Shown here: positions 7,428-16,181 of the stretch, piece by piece
How positions within the stretch are numbered: position 1 is the stretch's first letter
Layout: every line of letters begins with the position of its first letter
DNA from: an uncultured Dehalococcoidia bacterium
Lineage (GTDB): Bacteria > Chloroflexota > Dehalococcoidia > Lucifugimonadales > UBA3495
Direction of reading: 5' to 3'
Assembly: GCA_951812625.1 (NCBI GenBank)
Contig: CATOSP010000001.1
Coordinates: 450,065 to 514,064, forward strand
DNA length: 64,000 nt
Position numbers and translations under genes: made by a program
Notes under the pieces: model-generated
Databases searched by the model: none
What the model saw: only the letters and a program-made list of their open reading frames with translations
What the model was told of the DNA's origin: nothing

Positions 7428-8156
7428 GTGTGTGGATCCCCTACTCTGATTGACCAGGTGCTTGCCGCGTTGAAGAACAAGACCCGCATCCAGAGAACAT
7501 TGCCCCAGACCTGGTCCAGAGCCGGAGAGGTCGCCGGGGATTCGTCGCCCGATGACCAACCTGACGAATGGGAGCCTGCCCAACCGGGGGACGACTCCAG
7601 CGAGTACGACTCCAGCCCGGAAATGTCCGGAGTGTCGCTCCTCCACTCCCCCGTGCTGGTGCTCAACCTCAACTACGTTCCCATCAACGTATGCACCGCG
7701 CGCCGTGCCGTGGTGCTGGTCGGCAAGGGGAAGGCGGAGCTGCTGGAGAACCACCGGGGCCGCATCCGCACCGTTTCCCGCGCCCTGGACGTTCCTTCCA
7801 TCATCAGGCTGGTCTACCTGGTCAGAAAGCCATTCCTGCCCCGGAAGCTCTCCAAGAAGGAGGTCTTTCTAAGGGACAGGTTCACCTGCCAGTATTGCGG
7901 CAAGAAGTCTCCGGACCTGACCCTTGACCACGTGGTGCCGCGCCGCCAACACGGGGCGCACACTTGGGAGAATGTGGTAGCCGCGTGCAGCCGCTGCAAC
8001 CTGCGCAAGGCGGGGAGAACCCCGGCTGAGGCCAGTATGCTGCTGGTGAAGCAGCCGAAGGCCCCGGACCCGAATCCCTACCAGATACTCCAGAACCGGA
8101 CCATTCTGGATGAGTGGCGCCCATACGTTCCCTGGTCTGTATTGGCCAAGGACTAG
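7428..8156 (+). CDS. HNH endonuclease
   Basis: A 242-aa HNH nuclease of the type common as a stand-alone chromosomal gene. After a 65-residue acidic, Pro/Ser-rich N-terminus comes the family start SPVLVLNLNYVPINVC. The HNH core carries the zinc-binding CQYCG and CSRCN pairs around the catalytic LDHVVPR segment. The GTG at 7428 gives the longest product. An ATG at 7623 (MSGVSLLHSP) would match the family length better, so the N-terminal extension may not be translated. DNA target and biological role are unknown. Confidence 0.85.
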   Translation: MCGSPTLIDQVLAALKNKTRIQRTLPQTWSRAGEVAGDSSPDDQPDEWEPAQPGDDSSEYDSSPEMSGVSLLHSPVLVLNLNYVPINVCTARRAVVLVGKGKAELLENHRGRIRTVSRALDVPSIIRLVYLVRKPFLPRKLSKKEVFLRDRFTCQYCGKKSPDLTLDHVVPRRQHGAHTWENVVAACSRCNLRKAGRTPAEASMLLVKQPKAPDPNPYQILQNRTILDEWRPYVPWSVLAKD

Positions 8157-8161
8157 GGGCC

Positions 8162-8185
8162 GGCGACGACTGGCGAATCGTCGCC
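8162..8185. terminator. Terminator-like hairpin between convergent genes
   Basis: The inverted repeat GGCGACGA (8162-8169) and TCGTCGCC (8178-8185), with an 8-nt loop, lies 5 nt after the HNH gene stop and before the holB stop. Confidence 0.5.
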
Positions 8186-8219
8186 AGCCGGAGCTTGCGT
8201 TCCCGAAGAAGGGCGGTTG

Positions 8220-9233
8220 CTACACACTGGCCACTGGCAGGTTGAGCATCAGGACCTCGCAGGCTAGGCGGGCGTTGGCGTTCTGCTCCAGGGCGGTCAG
8301 GGTCTTGTTGATGCGCTCCAGGAATCCCACGATCTGCGCAGTTGTCACTCCCGTAGCGTGCAGGCGCAATTCTTCGGCGCGGTCCGCGTTGTGCAGGTAG
8401 CCGTCGGCCCCCTCCTTGATCAGCAGCAGGTCGCGCCACCAGCGTTGCCACTCGAAGAGCAACTGCTGGGACGAGTCGCGGTCCCGGGAGAACTGCGCCG
8501 CAAGCTCGTTGGCGTAGGCGAAGCGGTCTTCCAGCCCCGACCGGCAGACCTGCGCCAGCCTGTCCAGGACCTCTCCACGCGCTTCCCATAATTCCGGTTC
8601 CCGCAGGACGCTCCGCGCCCAACCATAGCAGCCCCGGGAGAGGCGGACCAGTTCCTCAGCGCGCTCCCGGTCGCACGACTCGCGGGACACCAGGGCATCG
8701 ACCATCTGCGGCCTGGGCACGGGCAGGAGGGATAAACGGCGGCACCGGGAAAGAATGGTGGGGAGGATGGCGTCCTCGTTGGCAGTCAGCAGGAGCAGCG
8801 TGACCTGGTCCGGGGGCTCCTCAAGCGTCTTCAGGAGGGCGTTGGCAGCCTCGTCACTCAAGGACTCAACGCCGTCGAAGATCACGACAATCCGGGAGCC
8901 TTCAAAGGGCTTCAGGGAGACCTGGTGCAAGACCTCGCGCACTTCCTGGATGCCGATTACGGTGCGGGCGGCTTCTCCCTCGGCCCGGCTGACCTTGCCG
9001 ACCACCCGCACGTCGGCGTGGTTGCCCGCAGCGATGCGGGTACACTGGGCGCAGACGCCGCAGGGGGATTCCTGGCGGGCGATGCAGTTGACGGCCCTGG
9101 CGATCTCGATGGCCAGCGTCATCTTGCCCACGTGTGCCGGCCCCGCCAGGAGGTAGGCATGGGCGAGCCGGTCCCACTTCAGGCCAAACTCAAGCTGCCG
9201 CAGGATGTGGTCCTGCCCCACAACGTCCCACAT
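8220..9233 (-). CDS. holB: DNA polymerase III delta-prime subunit
   Basis: A 337-aa clamp-loader ATPase-fold subunit. It starts MWDVVGQDHILRQLEFGL, as expected for delta-prime/DnaX-type proteins. The P-loop is degenerate (GPAHVGKM, lacking the usual Thr/Ser), as is common in delta-prime, so it probably does not hydrolyse ATP. Four Cys around residues 50-65 (pattern CxxxxxxxCGVCAQC) form the zinc module. A SRC motif (LSRCRRLSL) sits in the expected place. The helical C-terminal collar domain is complete. ATG at 9233 is preferred to the TTG two codons earlier. The gene is on its own transcript. Confidence 0.9.
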   Translation of the reverse strand: MWDVVGQDHILRQLEFGLKWDRLAHAYLLAGPAHVGKMTLAIEIARAVNCIARQESPCGVCAQCTRIAAGNHADVRVVGKVSRAEGEAARTVIGIQEVREVLHQVSLKPFEGSRIVVIFDGVESLSDEAANALLKTLEEPPDQVTLLLLTANEDAILPTILSRCRRLSLLPVPRPQMVDALVSRESCDRERAEELVRLSRGCYGWARSVLREPELWEARGEVLDRLAQVCRSGLEDRFAYANELAAQFSRDRDSSQQLLFEWQRWWRDLLLIKEGADGYLHNADRAEELRLHATGVTTAQIVGFLERINKTLTALEQNANARLACEVLMLNLPVASV

Positions 9234-9373
9234 GGTCAACTACCGGGGGAACCAGGGCACGCCACGAGAACCGTATGGACCCACATGATTTCCACGTTCC
9301 CGGCGGACCTGATTACATGGACTGCGCTATTGTGCCTATATCCCAGCAATACGGATGTGCAGGCCAGGCGGGC

Positions 9374-9766
9374 CTACTGCGGCGTGGGCCTTGGACGGAA
9401 ACCGCCGCGCATCCGGACTGCGGGGAGCCTGTGCAGTGTCCCGTTGTGGGGGTCCACGTCGATGCCGACCGACTCCAGCGCGGTTACTCCCAGCAGGGGT
9501 TCGGCGTCCGGCTCACCGAATATAATGGTGCCACCGACGATTTCTCCCATGAATTCAATGTCCCCAGTGGTGACGTCCAGCCTGATTTCGCTGCTGTCAG
9601 CCAGGCTGTATACTCTCTGGCCTTTGGGAACCAAGCCGATGGACTCCAGGTGCTGCCTGGGCACCAGGGAATCGGTTGCACCGGTGTCTACGAGGAATAG
9701 CCCCTCCCAAACCCGGTCGGGTTCGGCGGGGTTCCGTATAGCGACGGTCACGTGGATTGCTCCCAT
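9374..9766 (-). CDS. Retropepsin-like aspartic protease
   Basis: A single-domain aspartyl protease of about 130 aa. The active-site loop LVDTGATDSLVP (residues 25-36) carries the catalytic Asp-Thr-Gly. The second half has an ILG-type loop (PLLGVTALESVGIDVDP). Such one-domain proteins act as dimers, like retroviral protease. No signal peptide is present, so it is cytoplasmic. The ATG at 9766 is chosen because AGGAGG lies just upstream; this ribosome-binding site directly follows an R1 repeat copy. A relative lies at 63317-63673. Target unknown. Confidence 0.75.
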   Translation of the reverse strand: MGAIHVTVAIRNPAEPDRVWEGLFLVDTGATDSLVPRQHLESIGLVPKGQRVYSLADSSEIRLDVTTGDIEFMGEIVGGTIIFGEPDAEPLLGVTALESVGIDVDPHNGTLHRLPAVRMRGGFRPRPTPQ

Positions 9767-9779
9767 TTTTCTCTCCTCC

Positions 9780-9836
9780 TGAGAACATCGCCCCATACCG
9801 CCGTGCCAGCCGGGGAGCGGCAGACAGGATCAGTCT
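9780..9836 (-). repeat. R1 dispersed repeat copy
   Basis: Minus-strand copy of R1 with core GGTATGGGGCGATGTTCTCAGG. It runs directly into the AGGAGG ribosome-binding site of the retropepsin-like gene, so the repeat forms most of its 5' leader. Confidence 0.75.
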
Positions 9837-9863
9837 CCAGTGCGGGTGGGACTCCGGCCCTGA

Positions 9864-11171
9864 TTACACAATATCCGCAATCATCATGTCCTGGTAGCTT
9901 TCGCGGCGGCGGATCAGGCGGCTCCGGCCATCCTGCACCAGGACAATGGGCGGCCTGGGGTTGAGGTTGTAGTTGCTGGCCATGGACGGGCAGTAGGCGC
10001 CCGCAGCAGGAATTGCCAGCACGTCGCCCGGCTCCACCACCGGGAGGGTGATGTCTGACGCCAGCAGGTCGCCGGACTCGCAATACTTCCCGGCGATGGT
10101 CACCGTCTCGGACGGGTCCTGCCCGGCCTTGTTGGCAACCACGACCTCGTATACCGCCTGGTACAGGGCCGGGCGGATGTTGTCGCCCATGCCCCCATCG
10201 ACGCTGACGTACTTGCGCACTCCGGGAATGTCCTTGATAGCGCCGATGCGGTAGACGGCCACCCCAGCCGGGCCGATGATGGACCGTCCGGGCTCGATAA
10301 TCAGCCTGGGGGCCGGGAGGCCCAGTGAGTCACAGTTGGACGTGAGGGCGGAGACGATAGTGTTGGCGTAATCGCCGACGGCCGGGGGTTCCTGGTCGCG
10401 GGTGTAGGCGATGGCGAACCCGCCGCCGGGACTGAACTCCCGCATCTCCAGCCCCTCCTCCCGCAGGTCGGCGGCGAAGCGCAGCACAACCTCGGTGGCA
10501 ACCGCGTAGGGTTCCAACTCGAAGATCGGAGACCCAAGGTGGAAATGCAGCCCCAGAAGGTTCAGGTTCCGGGCCGCCACTGCCCGGCGCACAGCCTCAG
10601 CCGCGTGGCCGGTCTGGATGGCGAACCCGAACTTTGAGTCGAGGATGCCCGTGGTGGTGTGGACGTGCGTATGGGGGTCAACGCCGGGGGAGACCCGTAT
10701 CAGAACGTCCTGCACCTTACCGGCGTCTCCGGCGATGCGGTCCAGCGTTTCAAGCTCGTGGAAGCTGTCTATCACGATGCGGCCAATGTTGCCCTCCACG
10801 GCCTGGGCCAACTCTTCGGGGCTCTTGTTGTTCCCGTGGAAGTAGACCCGCTCCAGGGGAAAGTCAACGCTCTGGGCGATGGCCAGCTCCCCTCCCGACA
10901 CCACGTCCAGCCCCAGCCCTTCCTCCTCGAAGAGCCTGGCCAGAGCCGGATTGATGTAGGCCTTGGAGGCGTAAACGACCTGGGTGTCGCCGTACCTGCT
11001 CTGGAACGCCCGGACGAATGCGCGGCAACGGTTGCGCAGGGTCTCTTCGTCGAGCACATACAGAGACGTGCCGTACTCATCCGCAAGGTCCATGAGGTTG
11101 CATCCGCCAATTTCCAACGCGCCATTGTCGTTGATGGCGGCGGTATCCGGGAACACATTGTATGGGAACAT
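9864..11171 (-). CDS. lysA: Diaminopimelate decarboxylase
   Basis: A 435-aa PLP enzyme that converts meso-diaminopimelate to lysine, the last step of lysine synthesis. The PLP-binding lysine is K70 in VVYASKAYINP. Further motifs are HxHLGS (FHFLGSP-like, LHFHLGSPIFE), the glycine-rich phosphate loop SPGGGFAIAY, EPGRSIIGPAG, and YCESGD near the C-terminus, which supplies the Cys and Asp of the neighbouring protomer. Length is normal. The ATG at 11171 has CGGAGA upstream. No lysine riboswitch was seen in the leader. The gene is followed by the R1 copy and the retropepsin gene on the same strand. Confidence 0.95.
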   Translation of the reverse strand: MFPYNVFPDTAAINDNGALEIGGCNLMDLADEYGTSLYVLDEETLRNRCRAFVRAFQSRYGDTQVVYASKAYINPALARLFEEEGLGLDVVSGGELAIAQSVDFPLERVYFHGNNKSPEELAQAVEGNIGRIVIDSFHELETLDRIAGDAGKVQDVLIRVSPGVDPHTHVHTTTGILDSKFGFAIQTGHAAEAVRRAVAARNLNLLGLHFHLGSPIFELEPYAVATEVVLRFAADLREEGLEMREFSPGGGFAIAYTRDQEPPAVGDYANTIVSALTSNCDSLGLPAPRLIIEPGRSIIGPAGVAVYRIGAIKDIPGVRKYVSVDGGMGDNIRPALYQAVYEVVVANKAGQDPSETVTIAGKYCESGDLLASDITLPVVEPGDVLAIPAAGAYCPSMASNYNLNPRPPIVLVQDGRSRLIRRRESYQDMMIADIV

Positions 11172-11264
11172 TCAGTCCATCTCCGGGTAGAGAGTTTATG
11201 GGTCTGACCTGAGGGTGATGCTGTCCAGGCTACGAAATGGAAGTACGAATACGATGGCAGGGAC

Positions 11265-11501
11265 TCAGGAAGATTCGCCGGTGTCGTCACCCGGCGGTTG
11301 CTTGGGCTTTCCTTCCCGAGCATCGGCATAGCCCTTACGATAAGCCTCCCGGCGCATCTCCCTCACTTTGTGTTCCAGTCTATCTCTCACAACACGCTCC
11401 AGTTTCTCCATCACTTCGCGCTCCCATATCTCCCTAACCTCGCTCTCCCATATCTCCCTTCGTCTCGCCGCAGATGCTCTGAACCAATCATCAGCTGTCA
11501 T
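11265..11501 (-). CDS. Charged-tail protein, truncated duplicate
   Basis: A 78-aa, highly charged helical protein. The ATG at 11501 has AAGGAG seven bases upstream. It duplicates the C-terminal part of the gene at 11570-12010: both have DWxRAS(A/T)AR near the start, a long Glu/Arg helix, and the same end [19 protein letters not shown]. The membrane part is missing. It is either a decaying partial duplicate or a soluble partner of the full-length protein. The in-frame codons upstream of the ATG still encode part of the parental sequence (LKEL), which supports a tandem duplication. Confidence 0.45.
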   Translation of the reverse strand: MTADDWFRASAARRREIWESEVREIWEREVMEKLERVVRDRLEHKVREMRREAYRKGYADAREGKPKQPPGDDTGESS

Positions 11502-11569
11502 GACTAACTCCTTCAGAAATGATGGAGCCGGAGTGGTAAACAATCTTCGGCTGCGTCCGTCGCCGGGAC

Positions 11570-12010
11570 TCAGGAAGATGCGCCGGTGTCGTCACCCGGC
11601 GGTTGCTCGGGTTTTCCTTCCTGAGCATCGGCATAGCCCTGGGAGTAACCCTCCCGCAGACCCTCCCGGAGACCCTCCCGCAGTGCTTCCTCCCGTGCCT
11701 CACGCAACTCTTGCTCCAGTCTCTCCCGTTTCCTTGCCGTAGATGCTCTGATCCAGTCGGCTATTGCCATAGTTAACTCCTTTAGTTGCAGCAACCCCCA
11801 GGCTATGAAGCCGGAGGCCACGAAACTTGCTCCGATCCCCAGAAGTATGTTTCGCGCCACCTGGTTGGGCCCGGCACCGCCTGGGCCGTGGGCAAGTTCG
11901 AGTTGTGTCAGTATTACTGACCCGGCTATCCCGCCAATCAGGGTAAGCAGTTGGAACCATTGCCGGTCTTTAGGGTCAATTCCCCAGATTGTTTCACGGG
12001 ATTCGTCCAT
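11570..12010 (-). CDS. Membrane protein with charged helical tail
   Basis: A 146-aa hypothetical protein. Two transmembrane helices ([19 protein letters not shown] and [20 protein letters not shown]) are followed by a cytoplasmic Arg/Glu-rich helix with the repeat [10 protein letters not shown] and the end tag [13 protein letters not shown]. The ATG at 12010 is chosen because the residue series before it looks non-coding. Inside the gene, AAGGAGTTAACT precedes an in-frame ATG at 11770 (MAIADW). This is the same arrangement that starts the shorter duplicate at 11501, so a soluble tail might also be made. It is divergent from the Mo-hydroxylase operon. Function unknown; similar architecture occurs at 16182-16571. 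Confidence 0.5.
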   Translation of the reverse strand: MDESRETIWGIDPKDRQWFQLLTLIGGIAGSVILTQLELAHGPGGAGPNQVARNILLGIGASFVASGFIAWGLLQLKELTMAIADWIRASTARKRERLEQELREAREEALREGLREGLREGYSQGYADAQEGKPEQPPGDDTGASS

Positions 12011-12122
12011 GTTGCAGACACGCTCATTGTACCACCGGCGCCGTGGCTGAAACCCGACGCGAGAGAGCCGGTCAGGGCGGTGCCGGGGCTTAACCATCGA
12101 CCCCCGGCAACCATTCACAGAA

Positions 12123-12150
12123 TTGACTCTAGTTATTACCCCCGTATATA
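12123..12150 (+). promoter_or_regulatory. Sigma70-type promoter for Mo-hydroxylase operon
   Basis: TTGACT at 12123-12128 and TATATA at 12145-12150 with a 16-bp spacer, about 80 nt upstream of the first subunit ATG. This is the best-matching promoter in the divergent gap. Confidence 0.5.
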
Positions 12151-12229
12151 CTCCGGTGCGCCAGAGACGGTATTTCCTCCCGGCCTCTTCACTTCAAAAT
12201 TGGCCAATTCCAACCTGTTTGGGGGTGTT

Positions 12230-12703
12230 ATGGCGAAGATTCCGATACAAGTGACCGTCAACGGTCAAACCCACCAGGCCGAGGTTGAGCCGCGAACGCT
12301 CCTGGTCCACTTCCTACGTGAGGACCTGGGCCTGACCGGGACCAAAATAGGTTGCGACACCAGCCAGTGCGGCGCGTGTGTCGTGATGATGAACGGGTCC
12401 ACCGTCAAGTCCTGCACCTGCCTCGCAGTGCAGGCCGACGGAGCGGAAGTCACGACCATTGAGGGTGTGGCCGACCAGGGCAACCTGCACCCGATCCAGG
12501 AAGCGTTCTGGGACAACCACGGACTGCAATGCGGGTATTGCACCGCCGGCATGATCATGACTTCGGTGGAATTGCTCCAGCGGAATCCCAACCCCACAGC
12601 CGAGCAGGTACGGGCGGGCCTGGAAGGCAACCTGTGCCGGTGCACCGGGTACCAGAACATCGTGAAGTCGGTGCTCGCCGCCGCCGAGCGGATGGGAGGT
12701 TAG
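12230..12703 (+). CDS. Mo-hydroxylase 2Fe-2S subunit (CoxS-like)
   Basis: A 157-aa small subunit of a xanthine oxidase-family molybdenum hydroxylase. It passes electrons from the Mo site to FAD through two 2Fe-2S clusters. The plant-ferredoxin-type cluster uses C42, C47, C50 and C62 in [10 protein letters not shown] and SCTC. The second cluster uses the Cys of QCGYCTAG and LCRCTGY. Length is normal. The ATG at 12230 is selected because the protein aligns from [12 protein letters not shown]; the upstream open frame is not coding. It is the first gene of a three-gene operon in the order small, large, medium. Confidence 0.92.
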   Translation: MAKIPIQVTVNGQTHQAEVEPRTLLVHFLREDLGLTGTKIGCDTSQCGACVVMMNGSTVKSCTCLAVQADGAEVTTIEGVADQGNLHPIQEAFWDNHGLQCGYCTAGMIMTSVELLQRNPNPTAEQVRAGLEGNLCRCTGYQNIVKSVLAAAERMGG

Positions 12704-12706
12704 GCG

Positions 12707-15154
12707 ATGACTACCAGGATATTCGGGTCCGGCATCCGACGCCGAGAAGACCCTCGTCTGATTACCGGCCAGGCAACCTACACCGACGACGTCAACCTGC
12801 CTGGCATGGTGTACGCAGCCATCCTGCGCAGCCCCCATGCCCACGCCAGGATCCGCAGCATCAACACCGACGCCGCCAAGTCGGCCCCGGGGGTGCTGGC
12901 AGTCTATACCGGCGCGGACACCGAGGGCGTGCTAAATGCCATTCCCTGCGCCTGGGTTGTCCCCGACTCCGACGTGAAGGCCGTCCCCTACCCGGCCATA
13001 GCCACCGACACCGTCCGCTACACCGGGGACGCGGTGGCGGCCGTGGTTGCGGAGAGCCGCTACCAGGCCGAGGACGCGCTTGAGCTGATCAACGTAGACT
13101 ACGAGATTCTGCCGGCCAACGTCCACGCCGAATCGGCGATGAACGAAGGGACTCCCCAGCTACACGAGGACGCCCCCAACAACCAGGCGTTCCACTGGGT
13201 AGCGGCCGGGGGCGACACCGACAGCGCATTCGCCTCGGCAGAGGTGGTGGTCACCGACACCATCATCCAGCAGCGGTTGATTCCCAACGCGATGGAGCCG
13301 CGCTCTGCGGTAGCGAGCTACCTGTCCTCGATGGGGGAGTTGACCATCTGGAACACCACCCAGAATCCGCATATCGCCCGGTTCGTCACGTCCCTGGTGA
13401 CCGGAGTGCCAGAGCACAAGATACGGGTGATCGCCCCGGAGGTGGGCGGCGGATTCGGCGCGAAGATCCCGGTCTATCCCTGGGAGATGATCACCGCCTT
13501 CTGCTCCATGAAGCTGGGCCGCCCGGTCAAGTGGACCGAGACCCGGTCGGAGAACTACCAATCGTCCATTCATGGCCGGGACCACGTGCAGACCGTGGAG
13601 ATTGCCGGCACCCGGGAGGGCAAGATAACCGGGATACGCTCCGTGGTACACGCCGGTATGGGGGCTTACCTCTCCACCGCTGGCCCCGGCATCCCGACCA
13701 TTCTGCATGGGCTGATGTACTCCGGCCCCTACGACATCCCCAACATCAAGGCTGACGTTTACGGCGTGTTCACGAACACGACTCCGGTGGACGCCTACCG
13801 GGGCGCGGGCAGGCCCGAGGCCACCTTCCTGGTGGAGCGGATGGTCGACCTGCTGGCCAACGAGTTGAACCTAGACCCGGTGGAAATCCGCCGCCGCAAC
13901 CTGATCCCCAAATTCGAGGACGGGTTCGATATATCCCTGGGCCTGACCTACGACAGCGGCGACTACCAGGGCGCATTGGACAAGGTGCTGGAGCACGTGA
14001 ACTACGAAGACCTCCGGCGCCAGCAGGCCCAGTCCAGAGGCCAGGTGACCGGCAACGGGCACCATGACCATGGCCACGATCACGGGCACGACCATGGACA
14101 TGATCACGGACATGGTCACGACGACCAGCCATCGGCTACCAAAGAATTGATTGGCATCGGGGTGACCACCTACTGCGAGATATGCGGCATCGGCCCCTCA
14201 CAGGTCGCCGGAGCCGTGGGGTTCGGAGGCGGCCTCTGGGAGAGCGCCATCATCCGCTTCTACGCCACGGGCAAGGTCAACGTGTTCGTGGGCACTTCGC
14301 CCCACGGCCAGGGGGAGGAAACGACTTTCGCCCAGATAGTCTCCGACGAGCTCGGCGTGCCCGTTGACGACGTGGAGGTGATCCACGGGGACACGGACAA
14401 CACCCCGATGGGCTGGGGGACCTACGGAAGCCGCACCACGGTAATCAGCGGCGCGGCGGTGGCCCTCAGTTCCCGCAAGATCAAGGACAAGGCCATCGGA
14501 CTGGCCGCCCACCTGCTGGAGGCGGCAGAAGAGGACATCGAGTACGAGGACGGCAAGTTCTTCGTGCGCGGGTCGCCCGACCGGAGCCAGAGCATCCAGG
14601 ACATCGCCCTGATGGCCAACGTGGCCTGGAACATGCCCGCGGGCATGGAGCCGGGGCTGGAGGCCAGCTCCTTCTACGACACGCCCAACTTCACCTTCCC
14701 CTTCGGCGCGCACGTGGCCGTGGTCACCGTGGACGTCGATAACGGCCACATCGTCCTGCAGCGGTACGCCGCAGTGGACGATTGCGGCAACCAGATTAAC
14801 CCGATGATCGTGGAAGGACAGGTCCACGGCGGCGTCGTCCAGGGCGCTGGACAGGCCCTGTGGGAAGGGGCGGTCTACGACGAGGACGGCCAGCTGCTCA
14901 CCGGGTCGATGCTGGACTACGCGCTGCCCAAGGCGCACCTGCTCCCGGATATCGAGACCCTCTCCACGGTCACGCCGTCGCCCCACAACCCGCTGGGCGT
15001 CAAGGGAATTGGCGAGACCGGCACCATCGCGTCGACCATTACCATATACAACGCAGTTATCGACGCTCTCAAGCCCTTTGGCATCACCCGGCTGGAGATG
15101 CCGCTGACCCCGGAGAAAGTCTGGCAAGCCATTCAGCAGTCAGGCAAGCCTTAG
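12707..15154 (+). CDS. Mo-hydroxylase catalytic subunit, form II CoxL-like
   Basis: An 815-aa molybdopterin-binding large subunit of the xanthine oxidase/aerobic CO dehydrogenase family. The active-site loop is AYRGAGRPE (about 363-371), the form II signature. True CO dehydrogenases (form I) carry AYRCSFR, so the substrate is probably an aldehyde, aromatic or heterocycle rather than CO. Other family signs are VGGGFGAK, SPHGQGEET and the catalytic Glu in VKGIGETGTI near the end. Residues 452-473 form a His/Asp/Gly run with 11 histidines (HHDHGHDHGHDHG...), not a usual feature of this family. It lies between recognisable domains and looks like a surface loop that could bind metal. The gene starts 3 nt after the small subunit with GGGAGG upstream. 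Confidence 0.92.
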   Translation: MTTRIFGSGIRRREDPRLITGQATYTDDVNLPGMVYAAILRSPHAHARIRSINTDAAKSAPGVLAVYTGADTEGVLNAIPCAWVVPDSDVKAVPYPAIATDTVRYTGDAVAAVVAESRYQAEDALELINVDYEILPANVHAESAMNEGTPQLHEDAPNNQAFHWVAAGGDTDSAFASAEVVVTDTIIQQRLIPNAMEPRSAVASYLSSMGELTIWNTTQNPHIARFVTSLVTGVPEHKIRVIAPEVGGGFGAKIPVYPWEMITAFCSMKLGRPVKWTETRSENYQSSIHGRDHVQTVEIAGTREGKITGIRSVVHAGMGAYLSTAGPGIPTILHGLMYSGPYDIPNIKADVYGVFTNTTPVDAYRGAGRPEATFLVERMVDLLANELNLDPVEIRRRNLIPKFEDGFDISLGLTYDSGDYQGALDKVLEHVNYEDLRRQQAQSRGQVTGNGHHDHGHDHGHDHGHDHGHGHDDQPSATKELIGIGVTTYCEICGIGPSQVAGAVGFGGGLWESAIIRFYATGKVNVFVGTSPHGQGEETTFAQIVSDELGVPVDDVEVIHGDTDNTPMGWGTYGSRTTVISGAAVALSSRKIKDKAIGLAAHLLEAAEEDIEYEDGKFFVRGSPDRSQSIQDIALMANVAWNMPAGMEPGLEASSFYDTPNFTFPFGAHVAVVTVDVDNGHIVLQRYAAVDDCGNQINPMIVEGQVHGGVVQGAGQALWEGAVYDEDGQLLTGSMLDYALPKAHLLPDIETLSTVTPSPHNPLGVKGIGETGTIASTITIYNAVIDALKPFGITRLEMPLTPEKVWQAIQQSGKP

Positions 15155-15172
15155 ATCTGGGAGTATTAGAGA

Positions 15173-16045
15173 ATGTTCGCTCCAGAGTTCGAATACCACA
15201 GGGCCAACACGGTGGCCGAGGCCATCGACCTGCTGTCCTCCAACCCGGGGGCGAAGGTCATGGCGGGAGGCCACAGCCTGATACCCCTGCTCAAGCTACG
15301 GCTGGCCCGGCCCGGGGTGGTCGTGGACATCGGCGGCGTCGCCGAGATGAAGGGCATCACTATCGCTGACGGCAACATCAGGATAGGCGCACTGACCACC
15401 CACTGGGAGATCGAGTCGTCGTCCCAGGTCGCGGAGGCCAACTCCCTGCTGGCCGAGGCTGCCGGGGGCATCGGTGACACCCAGGTACGGAACCGGGGCA
15501 CCATCGGGGGCAACCTGTCGCACGCGGACCCGGCATCGGACTGGGGAACGGTCCTGACGGCGCTGAACGCGACCCTGGAAATCCGGGGGCCCGGAGGCGC
15601 GACCCGGACGGCCAGCCCCACCGATTTCATCGTCGGCCCGCTGACCACGACCCTGGGGGAGACCGAGATCCTGACCGCAGTGAACGTCCCGGTCCTGGCC
15701 GCCAACCAGAGGGCTGAGTACGCCAAGATGGCCCACCCAGCTTCCGGCTACGCGGTGGTGGGCGCGGCCGTGGTGGTGAATGTGGACGGTCACACATGCA
15801 CCGGGGCCAGTCTCGCCGTAGGCGGCGCGGTCCCTGCCCCAGTGCGGCTGACATCCGTTGAAAACGCGCTGACGGGCAAGGAGCTTACCTTCGAGAACAT
15901 CGAAGCCGCCACCGCCCAGGCGGACAACGACCTCGGCGGGGAGATCCTGGGCGACTTCTTCGCCTCTGCCGAGTACCGGCGCGCGATGGCCGCCGTAGAG
16001 ACCAAGCACGCGCTGTTCCACGCCACGGAGGTGGCGCACCACTGA
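15173..16045 (+). CDS. Mo-hydroxylase FAD subunit (CoxM-like)
   Basis: A 290-aa FAD-binding medium subunit that completes the operon. The FAD contacts are AGGHSL at residues 31-36 and TIGGNLSHADP at 110-120. The C-terminal domain (from about 180) is the CO-dehydrogenase flavoprotein C-terminal fold with GASLAVGGAVPAPVRL. Length is normal. It begins 18 nt after the large subunit stop. With the other two subunits it would form a soluble heterohexamer that oxidises a substrate and passes electrons to an unknown acceptor. No MoCo-insertion or CoxD-type accessory gene is seen nearby. Confidence 0.92.
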   Translation: MFAPEFEYHRANTVAEAIDLLSSNPGAKVMAGGHSLIPLLKLRLARPGVVVDIGGVAEMKGITIADGNIRIGALTTHWEIESSSQVAEANSLLAEAAGGIGDTQVRNRGTIGGNLSHADPASDWGTVLTALNATLEIRGPGGATRTASPTDFIVGPLTTTLGETEILTAVNVPVLAANQRAEYAKMAHPASGYAVVGAAVVVNVDGHTCTGASLAVGGAVPAPVRLTSVENALTGKELTFENIEAATAQADNDLGGEILGDFFASAEYRRAMAAVETKHALFHATEVAHH

Positions 16046-16181
16046 TAAAACGTCCTCTAGCGTACCGTTCCATGCGGACATGGGACTCGCTACGGACTCC
16101 TGTCATGTGGGCATAGAGAGCATTCACATACGTCACATACAATTGAAGTCTGAAGGCGACGGATGCGCCGGACTGGTCTAG

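Noticed and set aside
12928..13100. CO dehydrogenase (form I) assignment for the Mo-hydroxylase
   Set aside because: The active-site loop is AYRGAGR, not AYRCSFR, so CO oxidation is not supported.
14198..15127. 309-codon minus-strand frame
   Set aside because: Antisense to the Mo-hydroxylase large subunit.
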